Below are positions 17,333 through 25,664 of a stretch of 64,000 bases of DNA, in pieces. A program made the translations under genes and the position numbers. The DNA lies in the NCBI RefSeq assembly GCF_004348675.1, contig NZ_SMKN01000006.1, positions 24,293 to 88,292 on the forward strand, read 5' to 3'. The DNA is from Micromonospora sp. KC606. GTDB taxonomy: Bacteria > Actinomycetota > Actinomycetes > Mycobacteriales > Micromonosporaceae. The notes under the pieces were generated by a model. That model was not told the DNA's origin. It did not search any database and saw only the letters and a list, made by a program, of their open reading frames with translations. Every line of letters starts with the position of its first letter. The stretch's first letter is position 1.

Positions 17333-19453
17333 GTGCCCAATCCGCCAAACGTTGAGAGCGTCGCGCCGCAATCGTCAGCATCGCAGCCGTCGATACCGCA
17401 ACGGCGCCTTCAACCGCTGCTGCACGACCTTGTCACGACGACGTCGGCGCCGACGACCGCGCTCAGCGCGGCGGACGGGCAAATCGGCGCCGGGGGCGTT
17501 CAGGGCGTTTTCCACGCCGATGCCCGTGTGCTCGCGCGGGCGGTCCTGTTGGTCGACGGCCGGGAGCCCGAGCCCATCGGGTACACGCCGGCGGGACCCG
17601 GCGCCAGCCGCTTCGTCTCCCTCGCACGGTGGCTCGGCGACCCCACGCCGGACCCGACCGTGCGGATCGACCGGCTCCGGCGGGTGATTCCCGGCGGGAT
17701 GGACGAGAAAATCGTGATCACGTCGACAGCCGACGTGCCGGTCCGCGCCACGGTCACCCTGGACGTCGCCTGCGACCTGGTGCCGATCGAGGTGGTGAAG
17801 TCCGGCGACTCGGCCGCGCTGCTACCGCCCCTTAACGGACTGACGTGGACCGCGGCTGGCACCACCGTGACGGTGACCGGCGATGGCACCATCGTCGAAA
17901 CCGGTCTGCGGTGGACCGTGGACCTGCCCACACGCGGCAGCGCCACACTGCACTGGCAGCTACGGATCCACGATTTCCGGGCCGTCGTCGCCGCGCCGAG
18001 CGGGCCGGTCGAGTGGTCCCGCCCCGAGGTGACCGCCGACGACCACCGCCTCGTACGCCTGCTGGACCAGTCCCTCGACGACCTGTCGACGCTGAGGCTG
18101 ACCGACGGTGAAGACACCTTCCTCGGTGCCGGCGTGCCATGGTTTCTCACGCTCTTCGGCCGCGACAGCATCTGGGCCGCCCGCATGCTGCTACCCATCG
18201 GCACCGACCTGGCCGCGGGTACGTTGCGGGTGCTCGCTCGCCGGCAGGGACGGCGGGTCGACGACCGCTCGGGCGAGGCCCCCGGCAAGATCATGCACGA
18301 GCAGCGCCGGGGCGAGTTCCGCGTCGAGAGTGACGGGGACGACCTCGCCCTGCCCGCCGCGTACTACGGCACGGTGGACGCCACTGCCCTCTGGGTGAGC
18401 CTGCTGCACGACGCCTGGCGGTGGGGCATGCCGGCTGACGAGGTGGCCGCGCTGCTGCCCTCCCTGGAGGCGGCGCTCAACTGGCTCGCCGGCCACACCG
18501 GCTTCCTGCGCTACATCGACACGACCGGTCGCGGGCTGGCCAACCAGGGATGGAAGGACTCCGGCGACGCGGTGCGCTTCCGCGACGGCCGCCGCGCCGA
18601 GCCGCCGATCGCGCTGGCCGAGGTGCAGGGTTACGCATACCAGGCCGCCGTGCACGGCGCCGCGCTGCTGGACGCGTTCGACCGGCCGGGCGGCGAGCGG
18701 TGGCGCGAGTACGCCGAGCGGCTCGCCGTGCGGTTCCGCGCCCAGTTCTGGGTAGACGGCCCACAGGGGCCATATCCGGCGCTGGCCGTCGACGGCCACG
18801 GCCGTCCGGTCGACGCGCTGACCAGCAACATCGGACATCTCCTCGGCACCGGCCTGCTGTCCGCACAGGAGTCCGCAGCCGTGGCCGAGGCGCTGTCCTC
18901 CCCGGCCATGTCGAGCGGGTACGGGTTGCGCACCATGTCGGCACAGGACGCCGGATACAGCCCGCTGTCCTACCACTGCGGGTCGATCTGGGCGCACGAC
19001 ACTGCCATCGCGATCGCCGGGCTGGCAAAAACCGGGTTCGGGGCCGCCGCCGCGCGCCTGGCCGACGGCATGCTGGCCGCCGGCGAGGCCTTCGACTACC
19101 AGATGCCCGAACTGCACAGCGGCGACGACCGCGCCGAGGTGAGCCGGCCCATGCCGTACCCGGCGGCCTGCCGGCCCCAGGCGTGGTCGGCCGCCGCCGC
19201 CGTGGCCATCCTCCAATCCGCGCTGGGCCTCTACCCCGACGTGCCCGCGGGCCACGTCACGCTGCGCCCCGGCGTCCCCCTTGGCGCGATCACCGCGGGC
19301 GGCCTACGGATCGCAGGCATCGACGTCACAGCGAGCGTCGACGCCTCGGGCAATGCCAGGGTCCTATCCCTGCCCGACACGATCCGCATCGCTGAGCACA
19401 CACACGTACCAGCGCAACGCCGTGCGGCCAGCGACGCCGTGGGTCATCGCTAA
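17333..19453 (+). CDS. Amylo-alpha-1,6-glucosidase-like glycosidase, divergent from the sugar importer
   Basis: A 706-aa protein. An N-terminal beta domain (GVQGVFHADARVLARAVLL) precedes an (alpha/alpha)6 barrel with LTLFGRDSIWAARMLLPIG, ANQGWKDSGDAVRF, EVQGYAYQAAVHG and YHCGSIWAHDTAIAIAGL. It resembles the other debranching-type enzyme in this window in domain order but is clearly diverged. GTG 17333 was chosen because AGGAG is 8 bases upstream. The more distal ATG at 17204 would place the operator inside the gene. No secretion signal is seen, so a cytoplasmic enzyme acting on imported oligosaccharide is likely. Confidence 0.85.
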   Translation: MPNPPNVESVAPQSSASQPSIPQRRLQPLLHDLVTTTSAPTTALSAADGQIGAGGVQGVFHADARVLARAVLLVDGREPEPIGYTPAGPGASRFVSLARWLGDPTPDPTVRIDRLRRVIPGGMDEKIVITSTADVPVRATVTLDVACDLVPIEVVKSGDSAALLPPLNGLTWTAAGTTVTVTGDGTIVETGLRWTVDLPTRGSATLHWQLRIHDFRAVVAAPSGPVEWSRPEVTADDHRLVRLLDQSLDDLSTLRLTDGEDTFLGAGVPWFLTLFGRDSIWAARMLLPIGTDLAAGTLRVLARRQGRRVDDRSGEAPGKIMHEQRRGEFRVESDGDDLALPAAYYGTVDATALWVSLLHDAWRWGMPADEVAALLPSLEAALNWLAGHTGFLRYIDTTGRGLANQGWKDSGDAVRFRDGRRAEPPIALAEVQGYAYQAAVHGAALLDAFDRPGGERWREYAERLAVRFRAQFWVDGPQGPYPALAVDGHGRPVDALTSNIGHLLGTGLLSAQESAAVAEALSSPAMSSGYGLRTMSAQDAGYSPLSYHCGSIWAHDTAIAIAGLAKTGFGAAAARLADGMLAAGEAFDYQMPELHSGDDRAEVSRPMPYPAACRPQAWSAAAAVAILQSALGLYPDVPAGHVTLRPGVPLGAITAGGLRIAGIDVTASVDASGNARVLSLPDTIRIAEHTHVPAQRRAASDAVGHR

Positions 19454-19556
19454 GGAGTCGCGAGAAGCTGATCCACCCGCCGCCAGACAAGCGCCCGGGC
19501 AGGCCGACCACTGTGCCTACAGCGGCCACCTGGCCACGTGTTGACTGGCAAGCTCG

Positions 19557-19919
19557 TCATCGTCCTGGCGCCCTGTCCTGTGGATTTAGGTAGCCAACCC
19601 GACCATTCCGCGCCTCGATTTCGAGGGCCGCGTCTTCCAGCAACCTGGCGAGGCGGTCCGGGTTCGCGAGCGCGGTGATGTGGCCGGCCCTGGGCAGGCG
19701 GACGACCCGGCCGTCCCGGCACGCGGCAAGGAAGGTCGGCTCGGCCGCGCGGAACGGGTCACGGTCGCCGTTGACGAGCCACACCATTCCCGGGTACGCG
19801 CGCAGGGCAGCGATCGGGTCGTGCCCGGCGATGGCGCGCACGACGTCGGGCATCGTCTGGCAGTTGAAGCCACCGGCGAGGTACCGCTGGTGGCCGTCCA
19901 AGGCGGCGCTCGTCGCCGA
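19557..19919 (-). pseudogene. C-terminal remnant of an alpha/beta hydrolase
   Basis: About 115 codons that read as the last third of an alpha/beta hydrolase: LRAYPGMVWLVNGDRDPFRA holds the usual aspartate loop and LPRAGHITALANPDRLARLL the catalytic histidine. The nucleophile elbow and the N-terminal half are missing. At about 19900-19920 the text changes to unrelated sequence, with another fragment in the opposite direction. I see no in-frame start suited to this piece. It is best read as a deletion or rearrangement scar. Confidence 0.6.
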
Positions 19920-20112
19920 GGCCCTCATCGAGGCCCGCGCTCTCAAGATCACCGTGCCCGACACCGGCAGTTTCGAAGGTGACCTCATCTGGCAGCGTGC
20001 AGTGTTTCGCGGACTGCCCACCGACTCAACTTTCACCAGCGGCGTCGTCCGCACCCTTCTCCACGGCATCAGCCGAACCGCTACCACGAGACAGTGGACG
20101 AACGGAAGTTAG
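19897..20112 (+). other. Unidentified coding fragment abutting the hydrolase remnant
   Basis: The plus frame reads plausible protein text (VAEALIEARALKITVPDTGS, then GDLIWQRAVFRGLPTDSTF) to a stop at 20110-20112. It has no credible start of its own and I do not recognise the family. It probably is the 3' end of a gene whose front was lost in the same rearrangement that cut the hydrolase. Confidence 0.3.
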
Positions 20113-20282
20113 TCCGGCCGTGCTCGGCCACGGGCCCGTGGCTCGCCAGACGCGGAGAGCCCTGAGCTTACGGCGGTTGCCGCAGCTACCGCCTCGGTGG
20201 GAGGGGTGCGACGCGCGGCCCGGGCGTGCGCCGCGGCCCAGATCGTCCGGCGAGGGCTGCGGTCGGATGGCGGGGCGACGCC

Positions 20283-21197
20283 TCAGGTGACAACCGACCC
20301 GCGATGGACCCACTCGGCCAGGTCCGGTGCGAAAAGTTCGCGGACGCGCGTTTCGTAGCGTCGCAGGTCGTCCTGGTCGAGCAGGTCGCGCCACTGGCCG
20401 CTGGTGCCTCGATGGAAGAAGCGGTGCGGATCGCGCCACAGGGGAAGCTCCGGCGCCAGGTCGTGCGCCCGGGCGCGCATCGCCTCGAAGCTCGCGGCGT
20501 TCAGCAGTTCCGGCCACCGCTGCTCGGGGATTTCGATGCCGAGGCGCGCCGCGAGCCCGCGCATCTGCCCTTCCAGATCGGTCTTCATCTCGCCGTAGTG
20601 GAGCAACAGGACATTCGGCTCGTCCCTCACCTGCCAGAATGTGGACAGGTGATGGCACAGCGCCGAAAGACCGACCAGCGTTCCGTCGTTGTCGATCCAC
20701 GACCAGAACCGGTCGCGCGCGGACTCCGACCGCTCCGGCAAGCCGGTGGGCGTCGACGGGTCAAGGTCGTCCATCCCCACCGCGGCCGCACGCATGGCCA
20801 TGGCCACATCGAGATCGGCGTTGTCGATGTGGTTGTCCCAGGAGATCGCGACGTCTCGCGGGTCGCGGGCCACGCAGATGTAGGTGACCCGGTCATCGAA
20901 GGGCAGGCCGTCCAGGGGTGTGTGGGTCTTCATGAAGCGCCGATGCGGCTGTTTTTCCAGGTCGGCCAACACATCGTCGAGGCGATGGGTCAGAGCGTCC
21001 GGCCAGGGTGAGATGGCGTCCAGGGGGCGGGGAAGTTCGGTCGTCTGGAAAATCAGCAGAGCGCAGATCATTTGCGTCCACGTCGTGCCGCATTTCGGTG
21101 GTGTGGAAATCACGATATCTCCGGCACGAAACGGTACGTGGTCCCATCGCTCGGTGTCCATCAGTATCGTCCGATACCTCGTCACGGATGGCCGCAC
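20283..21197 (-). CDS. Sulfotransferase domain protein
   Basis: A 304-aa cytosolic-type sulfotransferase. The PAPS 5'-phosphosulfate loop is DIVISTPPKCGTTWTQM and the 3'-phosphate motif is CVARDPRDVAISWDNH, both near family consensus. It would move sulfate from PAPS to a hydroxyl or amine acceptor, which cannot be named. I prefer GTG 21197, preceded by GAGGCGAGG five bases upstream; starts at 21203 or 21266 are also open. GC is visibly lower than in core genes (about 62 percent in the line from 20641), and remnants lie on one side, in line with an acquired segment. Confidence 0.85.
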   Translation of the reverse strand: MRPSVTRYRTILMDTERWDHVPFRAGDIVISTPPKCGTTWTQMICALLIFQTTELPRPLDAISPWPDALTHRLDDVLADLEKQPHRRFMKTHTPLDGLPFDDRVTYICVARDPRDVAISWDNHIDNADLDVAMAMRAAAVGMDDLDPSTPTGLPERSESARDRFWSWIDNDGTLVGLSALCHHLSTFWQVRDEPNVLLLHYGEMKTDLEGQMRGLAARLGIEIPEQRWPELLNAASFEAMRARAHDLAPELPLWRDPHRFFHRGTSGQWRDLLDQDDLRRYETRVRELFAPDLAEWVHRGSVVT

Positions 21198-21302
21198 CTG
21201 CACCTCGCCTCGACGCTGTGAATCATCAACAGCTAGGAATGTAGCGACGCTCCTGTTCGCCGACAAGGAGCCGATTCCGCCAGGGCGTCTCGGATCGAGA
21301 AC

Positions 21303-22538
21303 TCACCGCCACGGTGGTCGCCTGTCTACCGCAACCGCGCGCACGGGTTCGGCAAGGCTGGATGGCCTCGCCGCGACCAGCGCGACGAGCAGGGCGGGGA
21401 TCGAGCCGTACACCATGAGCACCGACGGTGACGTCGCGTCGACCACGACGCCGCCGAGCACCGCCCCGAGCGCGATGGTGGCCTGGAACGACGACGTGAA
21501 CAGCACGGACGCGGCCTCGGTCGGGCAAGTGGTCGACGCCGCGAACCAGGACTGCGAGCAGACTGGCACGGCCCCGTAGGCGAGGCCCCATACGGCGAGC
21601 AGTACAACCGCTCCGATCGTTGCGGTGCCGAGCGCGGGCAGCAGCCCGGTGGCGCAGGCGAGCGCGACGGTGCTGGCAATCAGGGTGGCTCGCAGGTGAA
21701 GCCGCACGGTCGCGCCGGCGATGAAGTTGCCCACGACGCCGGCGATGCCGTAGACGAGCAGGAACGGGGTGACCGAGCCGACGCCGGTTACGTGCTGCAG
21801 GAACGGGGTCACGTAGGTGTACGTGCCGAAGTGCGCGGTCACGGTGAGGACCGTCAGGATCAGTGCGGCGCGGCCGGTGCGACTACGCACCAGATCTACC
21901 AACGCGGCGAGCCGGACCGGTTGGGCGGCGGGCAGCGGCGGTAGCACCGCGACCAGCGCCAGCAGCACGACCACGGTGAGCGCGCCGAGCACGATGAATG
22001 CGGTGCGCCAGCCACCGAACTGGGCGATGAAGGTTCCGGCCGGAACGCCGAGGACCGATCCCAGCGGTACGGCCGAAAAGATCACCGCGGTTGCCACACC
22101 GACGCGTTCGCGTCGCACCAGCCGTGGGGCGAGGCCCGCGCCGATCGACCAGAAGCCACCGATCACGACGCCGACGAGTGCCCGGGACGCCACCATCACG
22201 GGGTAGGACGTCGCGGTGGCAGCGACGATGTTCGCCACGGCCAGCAGCAGGATCAGCCCGCACAGCAACATCCGCCGGTCGAGCCGGCCGACGGCCACAG
22301 TGACGGTCGGCGCCGACACGGCCGCCAGCACGCCCGGCATGGTCATCGTCAGACCAGCGACACCGTCAGAGACGCCGAACGTGGACCCGATCGAGGTCAA
22401 CAGGCCGATCGGCAGGATCTCGGCGGTGACGATGACGAAGATGCCCAATGCCACCGAGACCACGGCCGACCAACCGAGGAGAGGCGATCTGCTGACGGCC
22501 TGATGCGCGGTGGTGGTCGAAATGGAATGAGTCGGCAT
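21303..22538 (-). CDS. MFS transporter (AraJ/YdhP-like drug or sugar efflux type)
   Basis: A 411-aa, 12-segment major facilitator. The first helix text is VVSVALGIFVIVTAEILPIG, and GVVIGGFWSIGAGLAPRLV fits the sugar/chloramphenicol exporter branch. Start ATG 22538 is used; a TTG at 22550 adds four residues. Its stop is about 100 bases from the sulfotransferase start region and both are on the minus strand, so export of a sulfated or other metabolite is possible but not shown. Confidence 0.87.
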   Translation of the reverse strand: MPTHSISTTTAHQAVSRSPLLGWSAVVSVALGIFVIVTAEILPIGLLTSIGSTFGVSDGVAGLTMTMPGVLAAVSAPTVTVAVGRLDRRMLLCGLILLLAVANIVAATATSYPVMVASRALVGVVIGGFWSIGAGLAPRLVRRERVGVATAVIFSAVPLGSVLGVPAGTFIAQFGGWRTAFIVLGALTVVVLLALVAVLPPLPAAQPVRLAALVDLVRSRTGRAALILTVLTVTAHFGTYTYVTPFLQHVTGVGSVTPFLLVYGIAGVVGNFIAGATVRLHLRATLIASTVALACATGLLPALGTATIGAVVLLAVWGLAYGAVPVCSQSWFAASTTCPTEAASVLFTSSFQATIALGAVLGGVVVDATSPSVLMVYGSIPALLVALVAARPSSLAEPVRAVAVDRRPPWR

Positions 22539-22606
22539 TCGTTGAGCCAACAGCGATCGACGGGCGACTGCTGGCGGCTTTCAGCCGCGAACGCAGGCGG
22601 GAGTCG

Positions 22607-22648
22607 CCTGTCGCGGTCGGGGCCGCGCCTGTCGCGGTCGGGGCCGCG
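22607..22648. repeat. Two exact 21-bp tandem direct repeats
   Basis: The unit begins CCTGTCGCGG and ends GGGGCCGCG; two identical copies are adjacent with no spacer. Confidence 0.85.
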
Positions 22649-23028
22649 CAGCTCGGCCAGCGACCAGCAGGAGGCTGCGGCCGTACGGTACCGGCCGGTG
22701 CGTGCGCCGGCGTGGTCGAAGTCGCCGGCCGGGGTGACGCGACCAGCCAATCCAGCCCGGTGGCCGCAGCAGGCGACGTGTCCGCCCCGGCCGCATGCCC
22801 CGGGTGGAGGAGGCGGTACTCCTGCGGCGGGCTCGCCACCAGCGCCACCCCGGACGTGGTTCTGCGCCGGACGCCGGGCCAACCACGATGAGTCGGCCAC
22901 CGCCGTCCCTCGTCAGCCCGTCGAGCACGGCGGTGAAGGTCGACCATCCCTTGTTACCCAATGCATTGATGTCTATGATTCAGTCACCCCTGAACCTCAT
23001 CTCCGAGAAACGCTCGGGGGGACATTGT

Positions 23029-23040
23029 CGAAGCGCTTCG
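23029..23040. promoter_or_regulatory. LacI-like operator palindrome
   Basis: CGAAGCGCTTCG is a perfect 12-bp palindrome with a central GC, as in many LacI-family sites controlling secreted glycosidases. It lies about 100 bases before the broken signal-peptide sequence and about 510 bases before the GH5 gene. Confidence 0.45.
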
Positions 23041-23129
23041 GCAACTCAGTGTAACGATCGGCCAGACCCGTCGACCGTCTCCTTCGCATGCCCGCACGCG
23101 GTCGGCAGACATCGGCCTCGGACAGAAAG

Positions 23130-23256
23130 GCGCTGCGACGCAATATTCCGAGCCACCGTTCAGCTGTCGCTGCTGCCGCTGGTCGCGGCTGCGCCGGTGG
23201 CCACACTGAGCGCCGGCCCCGCGTATGCCGCGCTTCGGCGGTCGTGCGACGGATGA
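23130..23256 (+). pseudogene. Possible decayed start of a secreted-protein gene
   Basis: After AGAAAGG one frame gives a basic stretch (RKALRRNIPSHR). The next frame then gives a hydrophobic run and AxA end (VQLSLLPLVAAAPVAT, then GPAYAA) like a Sec signal peptide, followed by a stop at 23254-23256. A single frameshift would join the two. No mature domain follows. This is inference from composition only. Confidence 0.35.
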
Positions 23257-23547
23257 GGGTCGGTTGGTCCAAAGGTGGCTGCACCGTCCACGGCGACGTG
23301 TGCGGCAGGGGCGGTCCCGTAACCAATCATCTCGGCAACTTCCATGGCGACTGGGATGTGGGCCGACCAACCGGCCGCGATGAGGATCAGCTCGTACGCC
23401 AACGCTGCTGACTCGCGGAGCTTCGTCGGGAGGTGTTCTCGTTCGCCCGGAACGGCAGCACACGATCGGGCAGTGTCGACACATGCGTGATCAGCCAAGT
23501 GAATCTAGTTGCTCCAACGCCTTAGGGCTGGAAGAGAGGAGATACCT

Positions 23548-25152
23548 ATGGGTTCAGAAGTGAGGAAGGTCGGGCTCACTTTCCTTGCCGCTATGTTGGC
23601 GTTCGCCGGATCTGTATCCGGCGTGACGAGTCCGGCATCGGCCGACGTCTCGGCTCAGCTGAACGCTTCGCAGCTTGTTGCCGACATGGGTGCGGGCTGG
23701 AACCTGGGAAACTCGCTGGAAGCCAACGTCAACGGAGTTCCCAGTGAAACGGCATGGAACAACCCGGTCGTGACGCAGGCTCTTGTCGACAGGGTGAAGG
23801 CGGCGGGATTCAAAACGATCCGTATCCCGGTCTCCTACCTGGGGCACATAGGTTCCGGCCCGAATTACACGATTAATTCTTCCTGGTTGAACAGAATCCA
23901 GGAAGTCGTCAACTACGCCTACAACCGAGGCCTGTACGTGCTGATCAACATGCATGGAGACGGCTACAAAACTGTCTCCGGCTCCTGGCTGATCTGCGAC
24001 TCGTCCTCTCAGGCGACGATCAGGGACAAGTATCAGAAGGTCTGGCAACAGATCGCGACCAGGTTCCAGAGTTACAACGAGCGCCTGATCTTCGAGTCCA
24101 TGAACGAGAACTTCGACGGGCAGTACGGTCGTCCGACCCAACCGTGCTACTCGAACATCAACGCCTACAACCAGATCTTCGTGGACACCGTGAGAAGAAC
24201 TGGCGGAAACAACAGTTCAAGATGGCTGCTCGTCCCCGGGTGGAACACAAACATCGAATACACCGCCGGCAACTACGGATTCGTGCTTCCGACGGACCAG
24301 TACCGATCTCCCTCCATTCCCGGCAATGAGCGGCGGATCATGATCTCCGTCCATTACTACGACCCGTGGGACTTCACGGGAACGGAGGACGGCACCATCA
24401 CGCAATGGGGGCGGGCCGCGACCAATCCGTCAAAGAGGTCGACCTGGGGGCAGGAAGACTATCTGGACGAGCAGTTGAAGAAGATGTACGACACCTTCGT
24501 CTTGCGAGGGTATCCGGTATTCGTCGGTGAGTACGGTTCGATCGACAAGACGTCGTTCGACTCATCGAACAACAGGTATCGTGCGGACTTCGCGCGTACC
24601 CTGGTGGCCACTGCCAAGAAGTACGGAGCAGCCACCGCTTACTGGGATAACGGCGTAAATGGGCGCTACGGGTTCGGGCTGTTCAACCGGAGCTCTGCCA
24701 CGGTGACCCAGCAGAGCATTATCGATGCCATCATGAGCGCCGTCGGCAGCGGCCCAGGCCAACAGCGGTACGAGGCGGAAACCGCGCCCGCCGTGTGCCA
24801 GGGCACAGTCGACTCCAACCACGCTGGCTTCTCCGGCTCCGGGTTCTGCAACGGCAACGGCGCTGTCGGCGCCTACGCCCAGTTCACGGTGAACGCGTCC
24901 GCGGCCGGCCCGGCCACGGTCGGGATTCGGTTCGCCAACGGCACGGCCAGCGCACGGCCGGCGAACCTGATCGTCAATGGAACCACGCTGTCGACGGTCT
25001 CGTTCGAGTCCACCAGCACGTGGACAGGCTGGACCACCAAGTCTCTGGCGGTTCCGCTGAACGCCGGTACCAATACCATCCGACTGGATCCGACCACGAC
25101 AGCCGGACTAGCCAACATCGACCGCCTCGACGTCGCTGTGGCCTCCGCCTGA
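23548..25152 (+). CDS. Secreted GH5 endoglucanase-like enzyme with C-terminal CBM35-type domain
   Basis: A 534-aa secreted glycosidase. Residues 1 to about 31 form a signal peptide ending SPASA. The GH5 domain begins with GWNLGNSLEA. Glu187 in FESMNENFDG is the acid/base and Glu328 in VFVGEYGS the nucleophile. After a short linker (GSGPGQQ), YEAETAPAVCQG opens a CBM35/CBM6-like beta-sandwich to the C-terminus. GH5 enzymes of this look hydrolyse beta-1,4-glucans or mannans. ATG 23548 follows GAGAGGAGA. GC is about 55 percent in catalytic-domain lines (for example 23701-23760 and 23941-24000) but 70-80 percent in the CBM lines (24841-24960), so the two halves have different histories. Confidence 0.9.
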   Translation: MGSEVRKVGLTFLAAMLAFAGSVSGVTSPASADVSAQLNASQLVADMGAGWNLGNSLEANVNGVPSETAWNNPVVTQALVDRVKAAGFKTIRIPVSYLGHIGSGPNYTINSSWLNRIQEVVNYAYNRGLYVLINMHGDGYKTVSGSWLICDSSSQATIRDKYQKVWQQIATRFQSYNERLIFESMNENFDGQYGRPTQPCYSNINAYNQIFVDTVRRTGGNNSSRWLLVPGWNTNIEYTAGNYGFVLPTDQYRSPSIPGNERRIMISVHYYDPWDFTGTEDGTITQWGRAATNPSKRSTWGQEDYLDEQLKKMYDTFVLRGYPVFVGEYGSIDKTSFDSSNNRYRADFARTLVATAKKYGAATAYWDNGVNGRYGFGLFNRSSATVTQQSIIDAIMSAVGSGPGQQRYEAETAPAVCQGTVDSNHAGFSGSGFCNGNGAVGAYAQFTVNASAAGPATVGIRFANGTASARPANLIVNGTTLSTVSFESTSTWTGWTTKSLAVPLNAGTNTIRLDPTTTAGLANIDRLDVAVASA

Positions 25153-25171
25153 CGTTCAAGCTCTCACGAGG

Positions 25172-25213
25172 GTGTTCACGTAAGCGATGGGAACGCTCTC
25201 GGGCCGTGAACAC
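25172..25213. promoter_or_regulatory. Inverted repeat enclosing a CebR-like site
   Basis: Perfect 9-bp arms GTGTTCACG and CGTGAACAC flank 24 bases. Inside, TGGGAACGCTCTCG (25188-25201) matches 11 of 14 positions of TGGGAGCGCTCCCA, the known CebR cellulose-utilisation operator. It is 20 bases after the GH5 stop, so it may act as terminator, operator or both. Confidence 0.4.
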
Positions 25214-25317
25214 ATGTAAGGAACATCGGCCCGTGAGGTGAGATGGAACACGCCAGCTACCGACGCCAGCACGGTCTGGGCCTTCGAGCCCAGGTGATCC
25301 GCGAATAACGAGAGCAA

Positions 25318-25349
25318 CCCGGGCCGGCCATCGCGATGGTCGGCCCGGG
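25318..25349 (+). terminator. GC-rich hairpin, likely terminator after the GH5 gene
   Basis: Arms of 15 bases (CCCGGGCCGGCCATC and GATGGTCGGCCCGGG) pair with one G-U position around a two-base centre. There is no T tract, as is common for actinobacterial terminators. Confidence 0.55.
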
Positions 25350-25599
25350 GCATGCCGTGTGGTCGGCTGCCTGGGGCTACTGGTCGCGGCGGCACCTGCC
25401 GTCCATCCACGATCGCAGGGATGGCCTGGACGGCGGACGCGGCTGAGGGTGGCCGGGTCCGCCGCCGGCTCCGACCAACGCTGTGGTCAAGCGGAGGAGG
25501 CGGGTCGCGACCGCTTGTTCGGCGCGGCTCATCGCTGGCGGCGGTTGTGGCGAGGGTGGGACGGTTGCGAGCTTGAACCCGGGACGGGATCGCCTTTAG

Positions 25600-25613
25600 T
25601 GTGAACGATAACA
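25600..25613. promoter_or_regulatory. LacI-like operator upstream of the GH43 gene
   Basis: TGTGAACGATAACA is an imperfect palindrome (10 of 14 symmetric) centred on CG, near the TGTTAACGTTAACA type of LacI site. It lies 52 bases before the GH43 ATG, a position suited to repression. No lacI gene is adjacent. Confidence 0.5.
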
Positions 25614-25664
25614 GTTATGGCCGCCAATATTGAGGTTGATTGACCCCTACCGAAAGGGCCTGAC

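Larger units (their letters stand above)
22539..23547. other. One-kilobase stretch without an intact gene
   Basis: Frames on both strands are short, Arg-rich and without family-like text. Recognisable items are a 21-bp tandem duplication (22607-22648), a 12-bp palindrome (23029-23040) and a broken signal-peptide-like sequence (about 23130-23256). It lies between the MFS gene and a lower-GC GH5 gene and looks like decayed accessory DNA. Confidence 0.5.
25153..25664. other. Intergenic region between GH5 and GH43 genes
   Basis: About 510 bases with no supported gene. It contains an inverted repeat enclosing a CebR-like sequence (25172-25213), a strong GC hairpin (25318-25349) and a LacI-like site (25600-25613) close to the GH43 start. 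Confidence 0.5.

Noticed and set aside
23160..23498. 112-codon minus-strand frame in the non-coding kilobase
   Set aside because: It has no ribosome site, no recognisable domain and overlaps other equally weak frames on both strands.
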